This document shows positions 18,848 through 27,816 of a DNA stretch of 64,000 bases, piece by piece; position 1 is the stretch's first letter, and every line of letters starts with the position of its first letter. Where the stretch lies: positions 124,001-188,000 of the forward strand of contig NZ_JANBBE010000011.1 of assembly GCF_024648825.1 (NCBI RefSeq), written 5' to 3'. Both the position numbers and the translations under genes were made by a program. The notes under the pieces are model-generated. The model was not told the origin of the DNA. It ran no database searches and saw only the letters and a list, made by a program, of their open reading frames with translations. This stretch comes from Lentzea californiensis (lineage in GTDB: Bacteria > Actinomycetota > Actinomycetes > Mycobacteriales > Pseudonocardiaceae).

Positions 18848-19837
18848 ATGCCCCGCACCACTCCGCCGCGTCCGGTCGATCTGGCGCAGCACCTTCCCCG
18901 CATGGCATCCCTGGCCCGCACCGCTGTGCGGCTGCACCCGAGGCCAGGTGAACCGAGCGCGGCGGACAGCTCGTTCGGCGGTCCGTTGTGGTGGCCGGCG
19001 GGGGAACCGTGGCCTGCCTGCGCCGTGCACGCCGACTCCACAGTGGACGGTGCGAGCATCGTCGATGTGATGGCGCGGCGGCGGATTCTGGCGGAAGCGT
19101 GGGCCCGTCCGCGTGAGCGAGGGGTGAACCTGCTGACCGCGGAGGAGAAGGTGGTCGTCGACCGCGTGGACGACGGCACGCCGATCGTCCAGGACGGGCC
19201 GTTGCCGATGGTGCCGGTGGCCCAGTTGTACGCGCGGGACGTTCCTTGCCTGCCCCGCCCGGACGGCGCAGATCTGCTGCAGGTGCTGTGGTGCCCGTTC
19301 GACCACGAGGACGACGGCTACGTGCCGAGCACCGTGCTGCGCTGGCGGGTCGTGGCCGAGGTGACGGACCTGCTGATCGACCCTCCACTGCCGTCGGCGG
19401 TCGACGACAACTACCTGCCGCAGCCCTGTGTGCTGCACCCGGAGGAGGTCACGGAGTACCCGGCTCCGCATTGCCTGCCCGCCGGCCTGGCCCGGGAGGT
19501 CAGGGAGTGGGAGGACCGGGAGTCGGCGAGGTACCAGTACGACCTGTCCGTCGCCCCCGGCTGCAAGGCCGGTGGGTACGGGCCGTGGAGCTTCTCCGAC
19601 CCGTCTCCCATGTCCTGTCCGGATTGTGGCGCGGACGTCGAGCCGCTGCTGACCATCGCCAGCTCCGAGTGGGACGGTGTGAAGAGCTGGCAGCCGCTCG
19701 AGGACGCCGAGGTCGTTCACCCGCCCTACCCGGCCGCGCACGAGCCGACGATGCTCAGCATCGGCCGCGGCTACAACCTGCAGCTCTACACGTGTGTCGC
19801 TTCCCCGGCGCACCGGCACGTCACGAACATGCAGTAG
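18848..19837 (+). CDS. DUF1963 (YwqG-like) protein
   Basis: 329-residue cytoplasmic protein. FGGPLWWPAGEPWPAC near residue 43 matches the signature of the DUF1963/YwqG family (FGG.P..P.G..WP). PQPCVLHPEEVTEYP and a C-terminal CPDCGADVEPLLTIASSEWD with a CxxC pair follow, and GRGYNLQLYTC near the end is also typical. Function of the family is not established. It appears monocistronic and converges on the oxidoreductase gene. Confidence 0.75.
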   Translation: MPRTTPPRPVDLAQHLPRMASLARTAVRLHPRPGEPSAADSSFGGPLWWPAGEPWPACAVHADSTVDGASIVDVMARRRILAEAWARPRERGVNLLTAEEKVVVDRVDDGTPIVQDGPLPMVPVAQLYARDVPCLPRPDGADLLQVLWCPFDHEDDGYVPSTVLRWRVVAEVTDLLIDPPLPSAVDDNYLPQPCVLHPEEVTEYPAPHCLPAGLAREVREWEDRESARYQYDLSVAPGCKAGGYGPWSFSDPSPMSCPDCGADVEPLLTIASSEWDGVKSWQPLEDAEVVHPPYPAAHEPTMLSIGRGYNLQLYTCVASPAHRHVTNMQ

Positions 19838-19856
19838 CGGGCAACGGCGACCGCAC

Positions 19857-20606
19857 CTAGAGCCCGAAGCCGCCGGACACCTCGACGTTCTGCGCGGTGA
19901 TCCACCGGCCGTCCTCACCGGCGAGCGCCGCGATCGCCACCGCCACGTCGCCGGGCTCACCGACACGGCCCAGCGCGGTCTTCTCGGCCAGCAAGGGGAT
20001 GAACTCCGGGAACTTCTCGAAGGCGTCGCCGCCCAGCCTGGTGCGGGTGGCGCCGGGGGAGACGGAGTTGACGCGGATGCGGCGCGGGCTGAGCTCCTTG
20101 GCCAGGTAGCGCGTCAGCACGACCAGGGCACCCTTCATGCTGGCGTAGCCGGAGTAGCCGGGCTCGGGCTGGTCGGTGGAGCTGCTGGTCGTGTTGATCA
20201 CCGCGCCGCCGTCCGCGAGGAGCGGGAGCAGGGTCTGGGTGAGGAAGAACGGGCCCTTGAGCAGGACCCGGTAGAGCTTGTCGAAGAGTTCTTCCGTCGT
20301 GTCGGGGAACAGGGCGGTCTGGGAGAAGCCCGCGTTGTTGACGAGCACGTCGAAGTCGTCCCGGCCCCAGCCGTGCAGCACTTCGCCCACCCGGTTCCGG
20401 AACGCCGCGAAGGTGTCGCTGCGGCCGACGTCCAGGTGCAGCGCGGTGGCCTTGCCGCCGTTCTGCTCGATGGCCGCCACGGCCTGCTTGGCGCCTGCCT
20501 CGTTGGAGCTGTAGGTGAGGATCACGGCGGCGCCCCGCCCGGCCAGTTCCACCGCGGTGCTCCAGCCGATGCCCGAGCTGCCACCGGTCACGATCGCTAC
20601 CGACAT
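19857..20606 (-). CDS. Short-chain dehydrogenase/reductase
   Basis: Classical SDR of 249 residues. Cofactor motif TGGSSGIG (residues 7-14), NNAG near residue 90, and active site Ser-Tyr-Lys with YSGYASMKGA supplying Tyr and Lys. The C-terminus ends VEVSGGFGL as in FabG-like enzymes. The substrate is unknown. Downstream of a DivIVA-like gene on the same strand, separated by a hairpin (20623-20659) that may isolate or regulate it. Confidence 0.88.
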   Translation of the reverse strand: MSVAIVTGGSSGIGWSTAVELAGRGAAVILTYSSNEAGAKQAVAAIEQNGGKATALHLDVGRSDTFAAFRNRVGEVLHGWGRDDFDVLVNNAGFSQTALFPDTTEELFDKLYRVLLKGPFFLTQTLLPLLADGGAVINTTSSSTDQPEPGYSGYASMKGALVVLTRYLAKELSPRRIRVNSVSPGATRTRLGGDAFEKFPEFIPLLAEKTALGRVGEPGDVAVAIAALAGEDGRWITAQNVEVSGGFGL

Positions 20607-20622
20607 GTTCCTACCGCCTTCT

Positions 20623-20659
20623 CTGGTCTGCCTGGTTTCTGATGAACCAAGCAGACCAG
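20623..20659 (-). terminator. Large inverted repeat upstream of SDR gene (terminator or operator)
   Basis: 15-base arms (CTGGTCTGCCTGGTT / AACCAAGCAGACCAG) with one mismatch and a seven-base loop, between the DivIVA-like stop and the SDR start. It could end the upstream transcript or be a regulator binding site for the SDR promoter. Confidence 0.45.
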
Positions 20660-20720
20660 GTGAGGCAGTGCTGGTAGGAGATCAAAGCTGTCGGCTTCTT
20701 GCCTGATCCTCTCGGAAGGG

Positions 20721-21272
20721 CTACTCGATGTGGAGGCTCTGGATCTTCGCCTCCGCGACGATGCGGTCCGCCTCGTCACGGGCGACGTTGCGCAGTTCGG
20801 CCAGGGCCCGCATCGCCTCGGCGCGGCGGGCCGACATGGCGAGCCGGAAGTCCTCGCGGATCCCGTCGCGCTTCTCGGCCGCCTCCTCGTCGAGCCGGCG
20901 GGCCCGTTGTTCGGCCTCGCCCACGATCATCAACGCCTTGAGCTGGGCATCCCTGATGACGTCACGGCGTTCTTCCTCGGCCAGGGCGACCATCCGGGCG
21001 AGCCGTTCGGGCAGGCCCTTCAGGTCGATCGGGGTCAGGCAGATGCGGTGCAGGCCGTCCTGCAGGGCTGCGTTCTCCTCCTGGACCGTGACCAGTCTTG
21101 CGGCCAGGGCCTCCGCGCGAGCTTCCGAGGCGTCGCGGTCGGCTGTGACCAGGCGAAGTTCGGCTTCCAGCTCGGCGACGTAGTCGTCCACCTCGTCGCG
21201 GTCGTAACCGCGCCATCGGAGCCCGAACCACGTGCGCAGCGGTACGAGCTCAGTCCTGCTGTCGACACTCAC
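20721..21272 (-). CDS. DivIVA-like coiled-coil protein
   Basis: 183 residues, mostly charged coiled coil from about residue 25 onward (DDYVAELEAELRLVTADRD, then long Ala/Arg/Glu-rich helices). The N-terminal GLRWRGYDRDEVDDYV resembles the DivIVA lipid-binding start (GYDEDEVDAFLD). Proteins of this type scaffold polar growth or cell division machinery. It is shorter than the essential Wag31/DivIVA and lies outside the division gene cluster, so it is probably a paralog with a specialised role. No enzyme motif. Confidence 0.7.
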   Translation of the reverse strand: MSVDSRTELVPLRTWFGLRWRGYDRDEVDDYVAELEAELRLVTADRDASEARAEALAARLVTVQEENAALQDGLHRICLTPIDLKGLPERLARMVALAEEERRDVIRDAQLKALMIVGEAEQRARRLDEEAAEKRDGIREDFRLAMSARRAEAMRALAELRNVARDEADRIVAEAKIQSLHIE

Positions 21273-21361
21273 TGCCGTCTCCTCTGCCTCCCGCGAGTCA
21301 GTCTTGACAAGGGGTACGTACGGGGCGCGACATCGGTTCTAACGGGTTCACCAGGCACAAT

Positions 21362-21736
21362 GTGGACGTGACCAACAAACTGTGCCCCTGCGGTACCGGT
21401 CAGTCCTATGTGGACTGTTGCGGTGCGCTGCACTCCGGGGCCCGCAAAGCGGCCACCGCCGAGCAGCTGATGCGTTCTCGCTACAGCGCTTTCGCCGTGT
21501 CCGATGAGGACTACCTGCTGCGCACGTGGGCCGCGAGGCACCGTCCCTCGAGCGCCGGGATCGACTCGACCGACCGCTGGCTGAAGCTCGAAATCCTGTC
21601 GACCGAGAACGGCGGTCTGCTCCAGGCCGAGGGTGTGGTGGAGTTCCGGGCGCACTACGTCGGCGGTGTCGTGCACGAGCGGAGCAGGTTCATCAGGGAG
21701 AACGGCCAGTGGGTGTACGCGGAGGGCCTGGAATGA
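21362..21736 (+). CDS. YchJ/UPF0225 family protein with SEC-C zinc motif
   Basis: 124 residues. N-terminal LCPCGTGQSYVDCCG is the SEC-C-like zinc motif (CxC...CC) of the YchJ family, followed by LMRSRYSAFAVSDEDYLLRTW, a family hallmark, and an NTF2-like C-terminal domain. The molecular function is not established. GTG 21362 or 21368 may be the start; neither has a strong ribosome binding site. The stop overlaps the next start (ATGA), so the two are coupled. Confidence 0.85.
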   Translation: MDVTNKLCPCGTGQSYVDCCGALHSGARKAATAEQLMRSRYSAFAVSDEDYLLRTWAARHRPSSAGIDSTDRWLKLEILSTENGGLLQAEGVVEFRAHYVGGVVHERSRFIRENGQWVYAEGLE

Positions 21737-22410
21737 GCACGGTGACGGTCGCGAGCAGGTTCAACGGGCCTCCCGGCATGGGCAACGGCGGGTACTCGGC
21801 CGGTCTGCTCGCCGCGCACGTCGACGCACGGGCCGTGAGCGTCCGGTTGCGCAAGCCGGTGCCGCTGGACCGGGAGATGCAGGTCAGCGACGGGCAACTG
21901 CTCGACGGTGACGTCGTGATCGCCTCGGCCGAGCCCGCGGCGCTCGACCTGAAGGTTCCCGCCGCGCCGACGCTCGACGAGTCGCTGAAGGCGTCCGCGA
22001 AGGTGCCGTGGCGTGACAACCACCCGTTCCCGACGTGCTTCGGCTGCGGTCCCGGCCGCGAGGACGGCATCGCCGCGCTGCTCGGCCCGCTCGACGGCCG
22101 CAGCGAGTGGGCCGGCGTGTGGACGCCGACGGACGTCCTGCCGAACGACGGGACCAACGTGCTCCCGGAGATCGTCTGGGCCGCGCTCGACTGTCCGTCC
22201 GCGCAGCCCGTCGCACCGGACGGTGGCCCTGCCTTCGTGCTCGGCACCTTCGTCGCGCAGGTGGAACGGCCGGTCGAACTGGGCGTGGACCACGTGCTCC
22301 TGGCGTGGGAGCTTGGAAGGGACGGGCGCAAGGCCTACTCGGCGTCCGCCATCATTGGACCTGACGGAGTGTGCGGACGAGCACGGGCTGTGTGGGTATC
22401 GATCGGATGA
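21733..22410 (+). CDS. Hotdog-fold thioesterase-like protein
   Basis: 225 residues. SRFNGPPGMGNGGYSAGLLA at the N-terminus resembles acyl-CoA thioesterase-like (hotdog) proteins, and HPFPTCFGCGPGRED at mid-length carries a CxxC and the typical turn between the two hotdog halves. A double-hotdog architecture is inferred. No catalytic assignment is possible. ATG 21733 overlaps the YchJ stop, indicating co-expression. Confidence 0.6.
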   Translation: MSTVTVASRFNGPPGMGNGGYSAGLLAAHVDARAVSVRLRKPVPLDREMQVSDGQLLDGDVVIASAEPAALDLKVPAAPTLDESLKASAKVPWRDNHPFPTCFGCGPGREDGIAALLGPLDGRSEWAGVWTPTDVLPNDGTNVLPEIVWAALDCPSAQPVAPDGGPAFVLGTFVAQVERPVELGVDHVLLAWELGRDGRKAYSASAIIGPDGVCGRARAVWVSIG

Positions 22411-22510
22411 GATCAAATAACCCGACTGGGTGACGGAAGTGCGGCGCGTCTTGATAGCGTGCACGACCGTTGCCCGATTAAGCCGAAAGGGCGAGTGACC
22501 GGGATGGCAC

Positions 22511-22520
22511 GGAGGTGATC
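22511..22520 (+). promoter_or_regulatory. Perfect Shine-Dalgarno deciding the next start
   Basis: GGAGGTGATC matches the 16S rRNA tail over its full core. It overlaps the in-frame GTG at 22515, so initiation there is implausible. ATG 22530 (or TTG 22527) lies at proper distance. Confidence 0.7.
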
Positions 22521-22529
22521 AGGCGCTTG

Positions 22530-24926
22530 ATGGGCCGACGTGCCGCCGCCCATGGCGACCAGCAACCACAGACCCAGCAGAGTTCTGGCCAGAGCAGTTT
22601 CGGAGTTCAGACCATCACGAGCACCGACCAGGACCTGGATCTGTATCCCGTCGAGCAGCCCCCGGCAGCGACACCGCAGCCGGAGCCGGTACCCCAGAGG
22701 ACGCCGTTCGCGGCGAACTCCGTGGGGTCGACGCTCGTCGTCTCCGCTCCCGAGGGCCCGAGCCAGGGCGCCGCGGGTCTTGCCCGCGCGCTTCCGGCCG
22801 ACAACGGCCGCACCGTCGTCGTGGTCGACTTCCCGGGCGGGGACCAAAGCACTTTCTGGCCGCACGTCGTGACGGCGCTGCACGGCCGCGGGCCCATCCG
22901 GCTCGCGGTCTCGCACGCCGGCACGATGCGGCCGACCGCTCCCGCGCAGTGGCTCGCCGAGCAGCTGCAGGCCGAGGTCGTGGCGCCGGACGGCGTGCTG
23001 ACCACGGTGCCCGGTGCCGCGTTCGTCGTCGGCACGCAGGGCTACGGCAGCTGGGTGAAGTTCCAGCCGAACGCGTCCCCGATGCCGTACGGCCGCCGTT
23101 TCCCGGTGCCGCAGTGGGAGGCGATGGACCCGAACTCGCCGTGGCCGACGGGTGAGATCGGCATTTCCGAGCCGATCCCGAGCGGACTGTGGCTGCGCGC
23201 GCAGCAGCCGCCGTTCGACCCGGCCGCCCAGGACTCGCGGCCGATCGTGGCGCTGCCGTGCCGCGACAACGTGCTGACGGTCGTCGTCGGCGGGCCCGGC
23301 CAGTCGTCGATCCCGATCGACGAGGTGTGCCGCCTGCTCACGGCGCTGCCCCAGGCGGCCCGGTCACGCGTGCGGCTCGTGCCGTACGGCATCGACGCCG
23401 CCATCGGCAGCCTCGTCGCCGACCAGATCGGCGAGCCGATCGCGATGTTCACCGGCCTGCCGGTGGGCAACCTGCGCGGGGGCGGACCCGCGGTGATCGC
23501 GGTCGACCCGCGCGGGCAGCAGACGTGGCGCCCGTTCGTCACCGAGGTGCTGTGCGTGCCGGACGAGGCCGTGCCCGTGGTCTCCGGCTACCGGGCGCCC
23601 GTGCAGGGCCTGAACGAGGTCTCGCCCGGGGTGTTCGCGCTCGGCGACGGCGTGGTGCTCGAAGTCGTGCCCTCAGGCCTGTGGGTGCGCGAGCAGGATG
23701 AGCCGTACAACGCCGGCGAGGTGCGCACTCTGCCGTTGGACCCGGAGTGGGCTCGTCTGACCGTGGGCACGCCAGGGCGCACGACGCCCGGTGCGGTCGC
23801 GGTGCACGGCGCTGCTCTCGTGGAACGCCTGGAACCCGAGGTGCGCAAGCTCCTGCGCCTGGTGTTCTGCGACTCCAAGGTGATCGCACCGCCGCCTCCG
23901 GTCAGCAGCCCGGTAGCGGCTCTGAGCTCGGCGGCGCACACGCTGTCGACGCGGGAGCCCGCGGACAACGGCACCGGCTTCTTCACCGCCGTCACGCCGG
24001 TCGAACCCGAACAGGACAGACCCGCGTACGCGAGCATGGGCGCGGGTCCGGCGATCGCGACCGTGACGTCGCACGCACTGGCGGACGACCCGGACGAGGC
24101 CGCGTTCCCGTCGGACGACCCGGACCACACCCCGGTGCGGTTCCGCGTCGACGGTCCGCTCCCGCTGCAGCCGCTGGCCCAGTGGGAGGCCCCGCCGGAG
24201 GACAACGGCGACCGCGAGACGATCGCCCCGGACCACAGCAGCTCCGACGCCGAACGCGACACGGTCCGCCGTGCTCTCGGCGAGCGCTACGGCGTGCACG
24301 CGGCGACGGTCGTCCGCCTGCTCTCCCAGCGTCCGGACGCGGAGGAGGACCCGGCCGCGTTCGAGGCCATGGTCACCGACCTCACGGCGTTGCTGGCGTG
24401 CGTGTCGCAGGACGAGGAGATGGTCGTCGAGACGCTCCGCATGGGACGCCTGGGCCGTCTGCGCCCGTACGTCGCGTGCATCGTCTCGGGTCTGAACCGC
24501 CTGCCCGTGCACAACGGCATCGCGGCGGTGTGGGGCGTGAGCGGTCCCACGGGCCCGCGGCGCTACCGCCACGGCGAGGTCCTGGTGGAGCACGGCCTGC
24601 TGGACGCCGTCGCGAACCCGTCCCAGCGCGTCGACGGCGTCACCGAGTACCTGATCTGGTCGGTCACCGGCCGGGTGGTCGAGGTGACCGACCGCGTCGC
24701 CGTGGCCACCGAGGAACGCGTGGTCTTCCCGCCCGGCACGCCCTTCCGGGTGCTCGCGGTGGCCGAGGCCGAGGGTGACCACCCGCAGCAGGTGCTGCTG
24801 CAGGAGATCGCCGGACCGGCCGCGGACCAGGAGATCGCGGGGATGCGCCCGAGCGTGCTCTCCCAGCTGGAACGGGCGGCGGCGAACCTGCGCGTGCTGC
24901 CGGTCTCGCACCAGGTGACGGCCTGA
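22530..24926 (+). CDS. Large unknown protein with duplicated domain and ADP-ribosyltransferase-like tail
   Basis: About 798 residues, not recognised as a named protein. The N-terminal 60 residues are Gln/Pro-rich linker. Two similar blocks follow: one contains PSGLWLRAQQPPF (about residue 217) and the other PSGLWVREQDEPY (about 381), each ahead of a Leu-Pro-rich strand, indicating an internal duplication. A low-complexity acidic linker precedes a C-terminal domain in which RRYRHGEVLVEHG, later TEYLIWSVTGR, and EERVVFPPGTPFRVLAV resemble the strands of mono-ADP-ribosyltransferases. The usual second Glu before the PPGT turn is Arg here, so activity is doubtful. No signal peptide or membrane helix. 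Function unknown. Confidence 0.75.
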   Translation: MGRRAAAHGDQQPQTQQSSGQSSFGVQTITSTDQDLDLYPVEQPPAATPQPEPVPQRTPFAANSVGSTLVVSAPEGPSQGAAGLARALPADNGRTVVVVDFPGGDQSTFWPHVVTALHGRGPIRLAVSHAGTMRPTAPAQWLAEQLQAEVVAPDGVLTTVPGAAFVVGTQGYGSWVKFQPNASPMPYGRRFPVPQWEAMDPNSPWPTGEIGISEPIPSGLWLRAQQPPFDPAAQDSRPIVALPCRDNVLTVVVGGPGQSSIPIDEVCRLLTALPQAARSRVRLVPYGIDAAIGSLVADQIGEPIAMFTGLPVGNLRGGGPAVIAVDPRGQQTWRPFVTEVLCVPDEAVPVVSGYRAPVQGLNEVSPGVFALGDGVVLEVVPSGLWVREQDEPYNAGEVRTLPLDPEWARLTVGTPGRTTPGAVAVHGAALVERLEPEVRKLLRLVFCDSKVIAPPPPVSSPVAALSSAAHTLSTREPADNGTGFFTAVTPVEPEQDRPAYASMGAGPAIATVTSHALADDPDEAAFPSDDPDHTPVRFRVDGPLPLQPLAQWEAPPEDNGDRETIAPDHSSSDAERDTVRRALGERYGVHAATVVRLLSQRPDAEEDPAAFEAMVTDLTALLACVSQDEEMVVETLRMGRLGRLRPYVACIVSGLNRLPVHNGIAAVWGVSGPTGPRRYRHGEVLVEHGLLDAVANPSQRVDGVTEYLIWSVTGRVVEVTDRVAVATEERVVFPPGTPFRVLAVAEAEGDHPQQVLLQEIAGPAADQEIAGMRPSVLSQLERAAANLRVLPVSHQVTA

Positions 24927-25771
24927 ACCTCGGCATCCGTTACGCGGAACCGCCGGTCGGCCCGCTGCGCCTCCACCCACCGGTGGACTGCGACGGCGAG
25001 CCGACCGGCGCGTTCGGCGACCGGCACACGCTGAACGTCTGGTCCACAGTGGACTCCGGGGCGCCGGTGCTCCTCTGGGTCCACGGCGGCGCGAACACCG
25101 TCGGCTCGTCGGCACAACCCGAGTACGCGGGTGACGTCATCGCCTCGCACGGGATCGTGTTCGTCAGCTGCGACTACCGGCTCGCCGTTGACGGATATGG
25201 CGTCCTGGAAGGGGTTCCGCACAACCGCGGCCTGCTCGACGTCGTGTCCGCGTTGCGGTGGATCCAGCGCAACATCGCGCGCTACGGCGGAGATCCGGCG
25301 AACGTCACCGTGGCCGGTCAGTCGTCCGGTGCGCAGACCGTTGCGAGCCTGATGGTCATGCCGTCCGCCGCCGGCCTGTTCCACCGGGCGATCGCGCACA
25401 GCCTCGCCGGGCGGTTCTTCACGCCGCTCGAAGCCGTCGAGGTGCAGCGGCGCGCAGACCCGCAAGTCGTGCTGTACCAACCGGTCGTCGACGGCGACAC
25501 GCTGCCGCGCAGTCCGTTGGAAGGCCCGTACGACGTGGACCTGATGGTCTGCCACACGGCCGATGAGGACGCGGAACTGTTCCAGCGCCCGACGATGCGG
25601 CTGGCGGACGAACACGGGCGCGCGTTCCGGTCGATCTACGCCCGGACGCCGGCGCACCACGGTGCGGACGTGCCGGACATGTTCCGCGGTGACATCGCGG
25701 CGGCCTGGGCGAGGTTCGCCCGGACGGGTGACCCCGGCTGGCCCCAGCACGAACTGAAACGCTGGGTCTAA
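24923..25771 (+). CDS. Compact type-B carboxylesterase-like protein, atypical start
   Basis: Resembles carboxylesterase/para-nitrobenzyl esterase. GIRYAEPPVGPLRLHPPV is the usual N-terminal block, VLLWVHGGANTVGS the oxyanion-hole region, and VTVAGQSSGAQTVASL the nucleophile elbow (GxSxG). HHGADVPDMFRGD near the C-terminus likely carries the catalytic His. At about 282 residues it is far shorter than the usual 450-500: the lid and middle region are missing and the first 20 residues are absent. The family block begins upstream of GTG 24983, and the only overlapping start is CTG 24923, which abuts the previous stop (CTGA). It may be a reduced or decaying enzyme. Confidence 0.6.
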   Translation: MNLGIRYAEPPVGPLRLHPPVDCDGEPTGAFGDRHTLNVWSTVDSGAPVLLWVHGGANTVGSSAQPEYAGDVIASHGIVFVSCDYRLAVDGYGVLEGVPHNRGLLDVVSALRWIQRNIARYGGDPANVTVAGQSSGAQTVASLMVMPSAAGLFHRAIAHSLAGRFFTPLEAVEVQRRADPQVVLYQPVVDGDTLPRSPLEGPYDVDLMVCHTADEDAELFQRPTMRLADEHGRAFRSIYARTPAHHGADVPDMFRGDIAAAWARFARTGDPGWPQHELKRWV

Positions 25772-26772
25772 CTTTCGGTGGTGAGGCCGAGCGAGCCGTC
25801 CAGCCGCGGCACGCACGCCCCGTCGCGCTTGTCCGAGGCCAGGAACTCGGTGAGGCACCGCCCGATCTGCTCGTGACCACGCGCGTTGGGGTGGAACGAC
25901 TCCTGCAACGCGTGCGATGCGCGCCTCTGGTCCTTCAGACCGTCGAAGTCGACCGTCAGCCGGGTGAACCACTCGGTCTCCGGCTCGTCCCCGCCCACGC
26001 ACGCCTCGTGGCCCTCGCCGGCCCGGGCCAGGTCGAGAAAGCGCGCGTTGACCTTGCCCGCGGCGGCGCGCAGGCCGTTCGACAGCTCCGGCACGGCCTC
26101 CTCGACGACCCATTCCAGGTCGGCGGTGCGCAGCGGGCAACCGGACAGGTTCTGCAGCGACTGGGGCATCTTCGGTGACACGGGTGCCGCGTACGACTGC
26201 ACGACCAGCTGGTAGGAGGAGTCGAGGTAGCCGGAGTCGCGCATGGTCTGGCGGATGGCCTTCAGCGTGTTCTCGACCTTCGGGACCATCCGCCGCACGC
26301 GCTTGGTCCACTCCGGTGCCACGGACGACGTGCAGTCGCTGCGCTTGCCCCACGCCTCGAAGCACTTGTTGAGGATCTCGGAGAAACGCGGGTCGTCGTT
26401 CGCGCCCACGGCCACGACGATGGCGACGACCTGGTTCGAGCCGGCGATCGTGCGCAGCCGGGGCAGCTGCTCGTTGCGCAGCTTGTCGGAGTTCGCGCCC
26501 GAGCACGCCAGGTTGATCTTCTGGTCGGCCTCGAACGAGGTCTTCACGAGCTCGGCCACGCGCGAGCGGTGGCACCAGTTGCCGCCGTCCTCGCCGTCGG
26601 TGCCCGCCTCGTAGGAGCCGGCGCCCTCGCCGGACATCGTGCTGTCGCCCAGCGCGACGACCGCTGTCCTGGTCTCCCTGTCCGCGTCGGAGGGCGGCGG
26701 GAACACGTGGTCGCTCACGACCAGCACCATCGTGAGCAGGCCGGTCACCGCGAAGAAGAGCACTTTGCGCAT
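25768..26772 (-). CDS. Secreted SGNH/GDSL hydrolase
   Basis: 334 residues with an N-terminal signal or anchor (KVLFFAVTGLLTMVLVVS). Block I ALGDSTMSGEGAG holds the nucleophile Ser, VAVGANDD is block III, and SFHPNARGHEQIG is block V with the catalytic Asp/His arrangement (DxxH replaced by HPNxxGH context). Cysteines are numerous, fitting an exported protein with disulfides. It is probably an esterase or lipase. Its stop overlaps the esterase gene by four bases in convergent orientation. ATG 26772 is divergent from a GlxA-like regulator. Confidence 0.85.
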   Translation of the reverse strand: MRKVLFFAVTGLLTMVLVVSDHVFPPPSDADRETRTAVVALGDSTMSGEGAGSYEAGTDGEDGGNWCHRSRVAELVKTSFEADQKINLACSGANSDKLRNEQLPRLRTIAGSNQVVAIVVAVGANDDPRFSEILNKCFEAWGKRSDCTSSVAPEWTKRVRRMVPKVENTLKAIRQTMRDSGYLDSSYQLVVQSYAAPVSPKMPQSLQNLSGCPLRTADLEWVVEEAVPELSNGLRAAAGKVNARFLDLARAGEGHEACVGGDEPETEWFTRLTVDFDGLKDQRRASHALQESFHPNARGHEQIGRCLTEFLASDKRDGACVPRLDGSLGLTTES

Positions 26773-26853
26773 CGTGCGCCAGTTTACGTGGGTGGCCGAA
26801 TGCGAGGGGGATATGTCGTTGCCGCCTCAGGCGGGGATGAGGAAAGTGGAGGT

Positions 26854-27816
26854 GTGGGGAATCTGAGGGAGATAGTCGTGGTCGGCTACGACCACACCGC
26901 GTTGCTGGACCTGGCGGGGCCGATAGAGGTGTTCCAGGCGGCGAACTACGGCGAGCAGCGCTACCAGGTCACCGTCGCCACGCTCGGGGGAGGACCGTTC
27001 ACCGCCACCGCGGGCGTGCGCGTCGAGGCGGGCGCCGATCTGCTCACGCTGGACCGTCCGATCGACACGCTGCTCGTCGTCGGCGGCTGGGGGTACGGCG
27101 AGGCCGCGTCCGACGCGGTGCTCACGACGAACCTGCGGCGGCTGGCGTTGCGGTCCCGTCGCGTCGCGGGGGTCTGCACGGGCGCCGTGGTGCTGGCCGG
27201 GGCCGGGCTGCTGAAGGGCAAGAGGGCGACGACGCACTGGGCGTTCACCGGTGAGCTGGAGAGCCGCGGCGTCGAGGTGGAGCCGGACGCGATCTTCGTG
27301 TGCGACGGCCAGGTGGCCACGTCGGCAGGGGTGACGGCGGGCATCGACCTGGCGCTGGCCATGGTCGAGCAGGACCACGGGCCCGCAATGGCCCGCAGGA
27401 TCGCGCAGTACCTGGTCGTCTTCCTGCAACGCTCGGGCGGCCAATCGCAGTTCAGCGTGCACACCCGTGCCAAGCCGGTGTCGGACGGCTCGCTGCGCGC
27501 GTTGCTCGACGACATCCACGCCGATCCGACGCGGGAGTGGACGGTGCCGGTCATGGCCCGCAAGGCCATGATGAGCGTGCGGCACTTCGCCAGGGTCTTC
27601 TCCCGCAGCGTGGGCGTCTCGCCCGCGCAGTACGTCGAACGAGCCCGCGTCGAGGCCGCCGCCGACCGGCTGGCCAGCAGCGGTGACTCGCTCGACCTCG
27701 TCGCCCGCCAGTCGGGGTTCGGCTCGTCCGAGACCCTGCGACGGGCCTTCCTGCGCGTGCTCGGCGTGTCGCCGGGCAGCTACCGCGCCCGTTTCCGGAC
27801 CACTGGGGTTGCCTGA
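26854..27816 (+). CDS. GlxA-family AraC-type regulator with DJ-1/PfpI domain
   Basis: About 320 residues. N-terminal DJ-1/PfpI-like sensor: IVVVGYDHTALLDLAGPIEV, then VAGVCTGAVVLAGAGLL with the family Cys and THWAFTGELESRGVEVEPD. The C-terminal AraC DNA-binding domain has WTVPVMARKAMMSVRHFARV and FGSSETLRRAFLRVLGVSP. GTG 26854 is taken as the start, with GAGGAAA upstream; GTG 26878 is an alternative. Its stop overlaps the start of a second DJ-1 gene (TGATG), so the regulator and that gene are co-expressed. Ligand unknown. Confidence 0.88.
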   Translation: MGNLREIVVVGYDHTALLDLAGPIEVFQAANYGEQRYQVTVATLGGGPFTATAGVRVEAGADLLTLDRPIDTLLVVGGWGYGEAASDAVLTTNLRRLALRSRRVAGVCTGAVVLAGAGLLKGKRATTHWAFTGELESRGVEVEPDAIFVCDGQVATSAGVTAGIDLALAMVEQDHGPAMARRIAQYLVVFLQRSGGQSQFSVHTRAKPVSDGSLRALLDDIHADPTREWTVPVMARKAMMSVRHFARVFSRSVGVSPAQYVERARVEAAADRLASSGDSLDLVARQSGFGSSETLRRAFLRVLGVSPGSYRARFRTTGVA

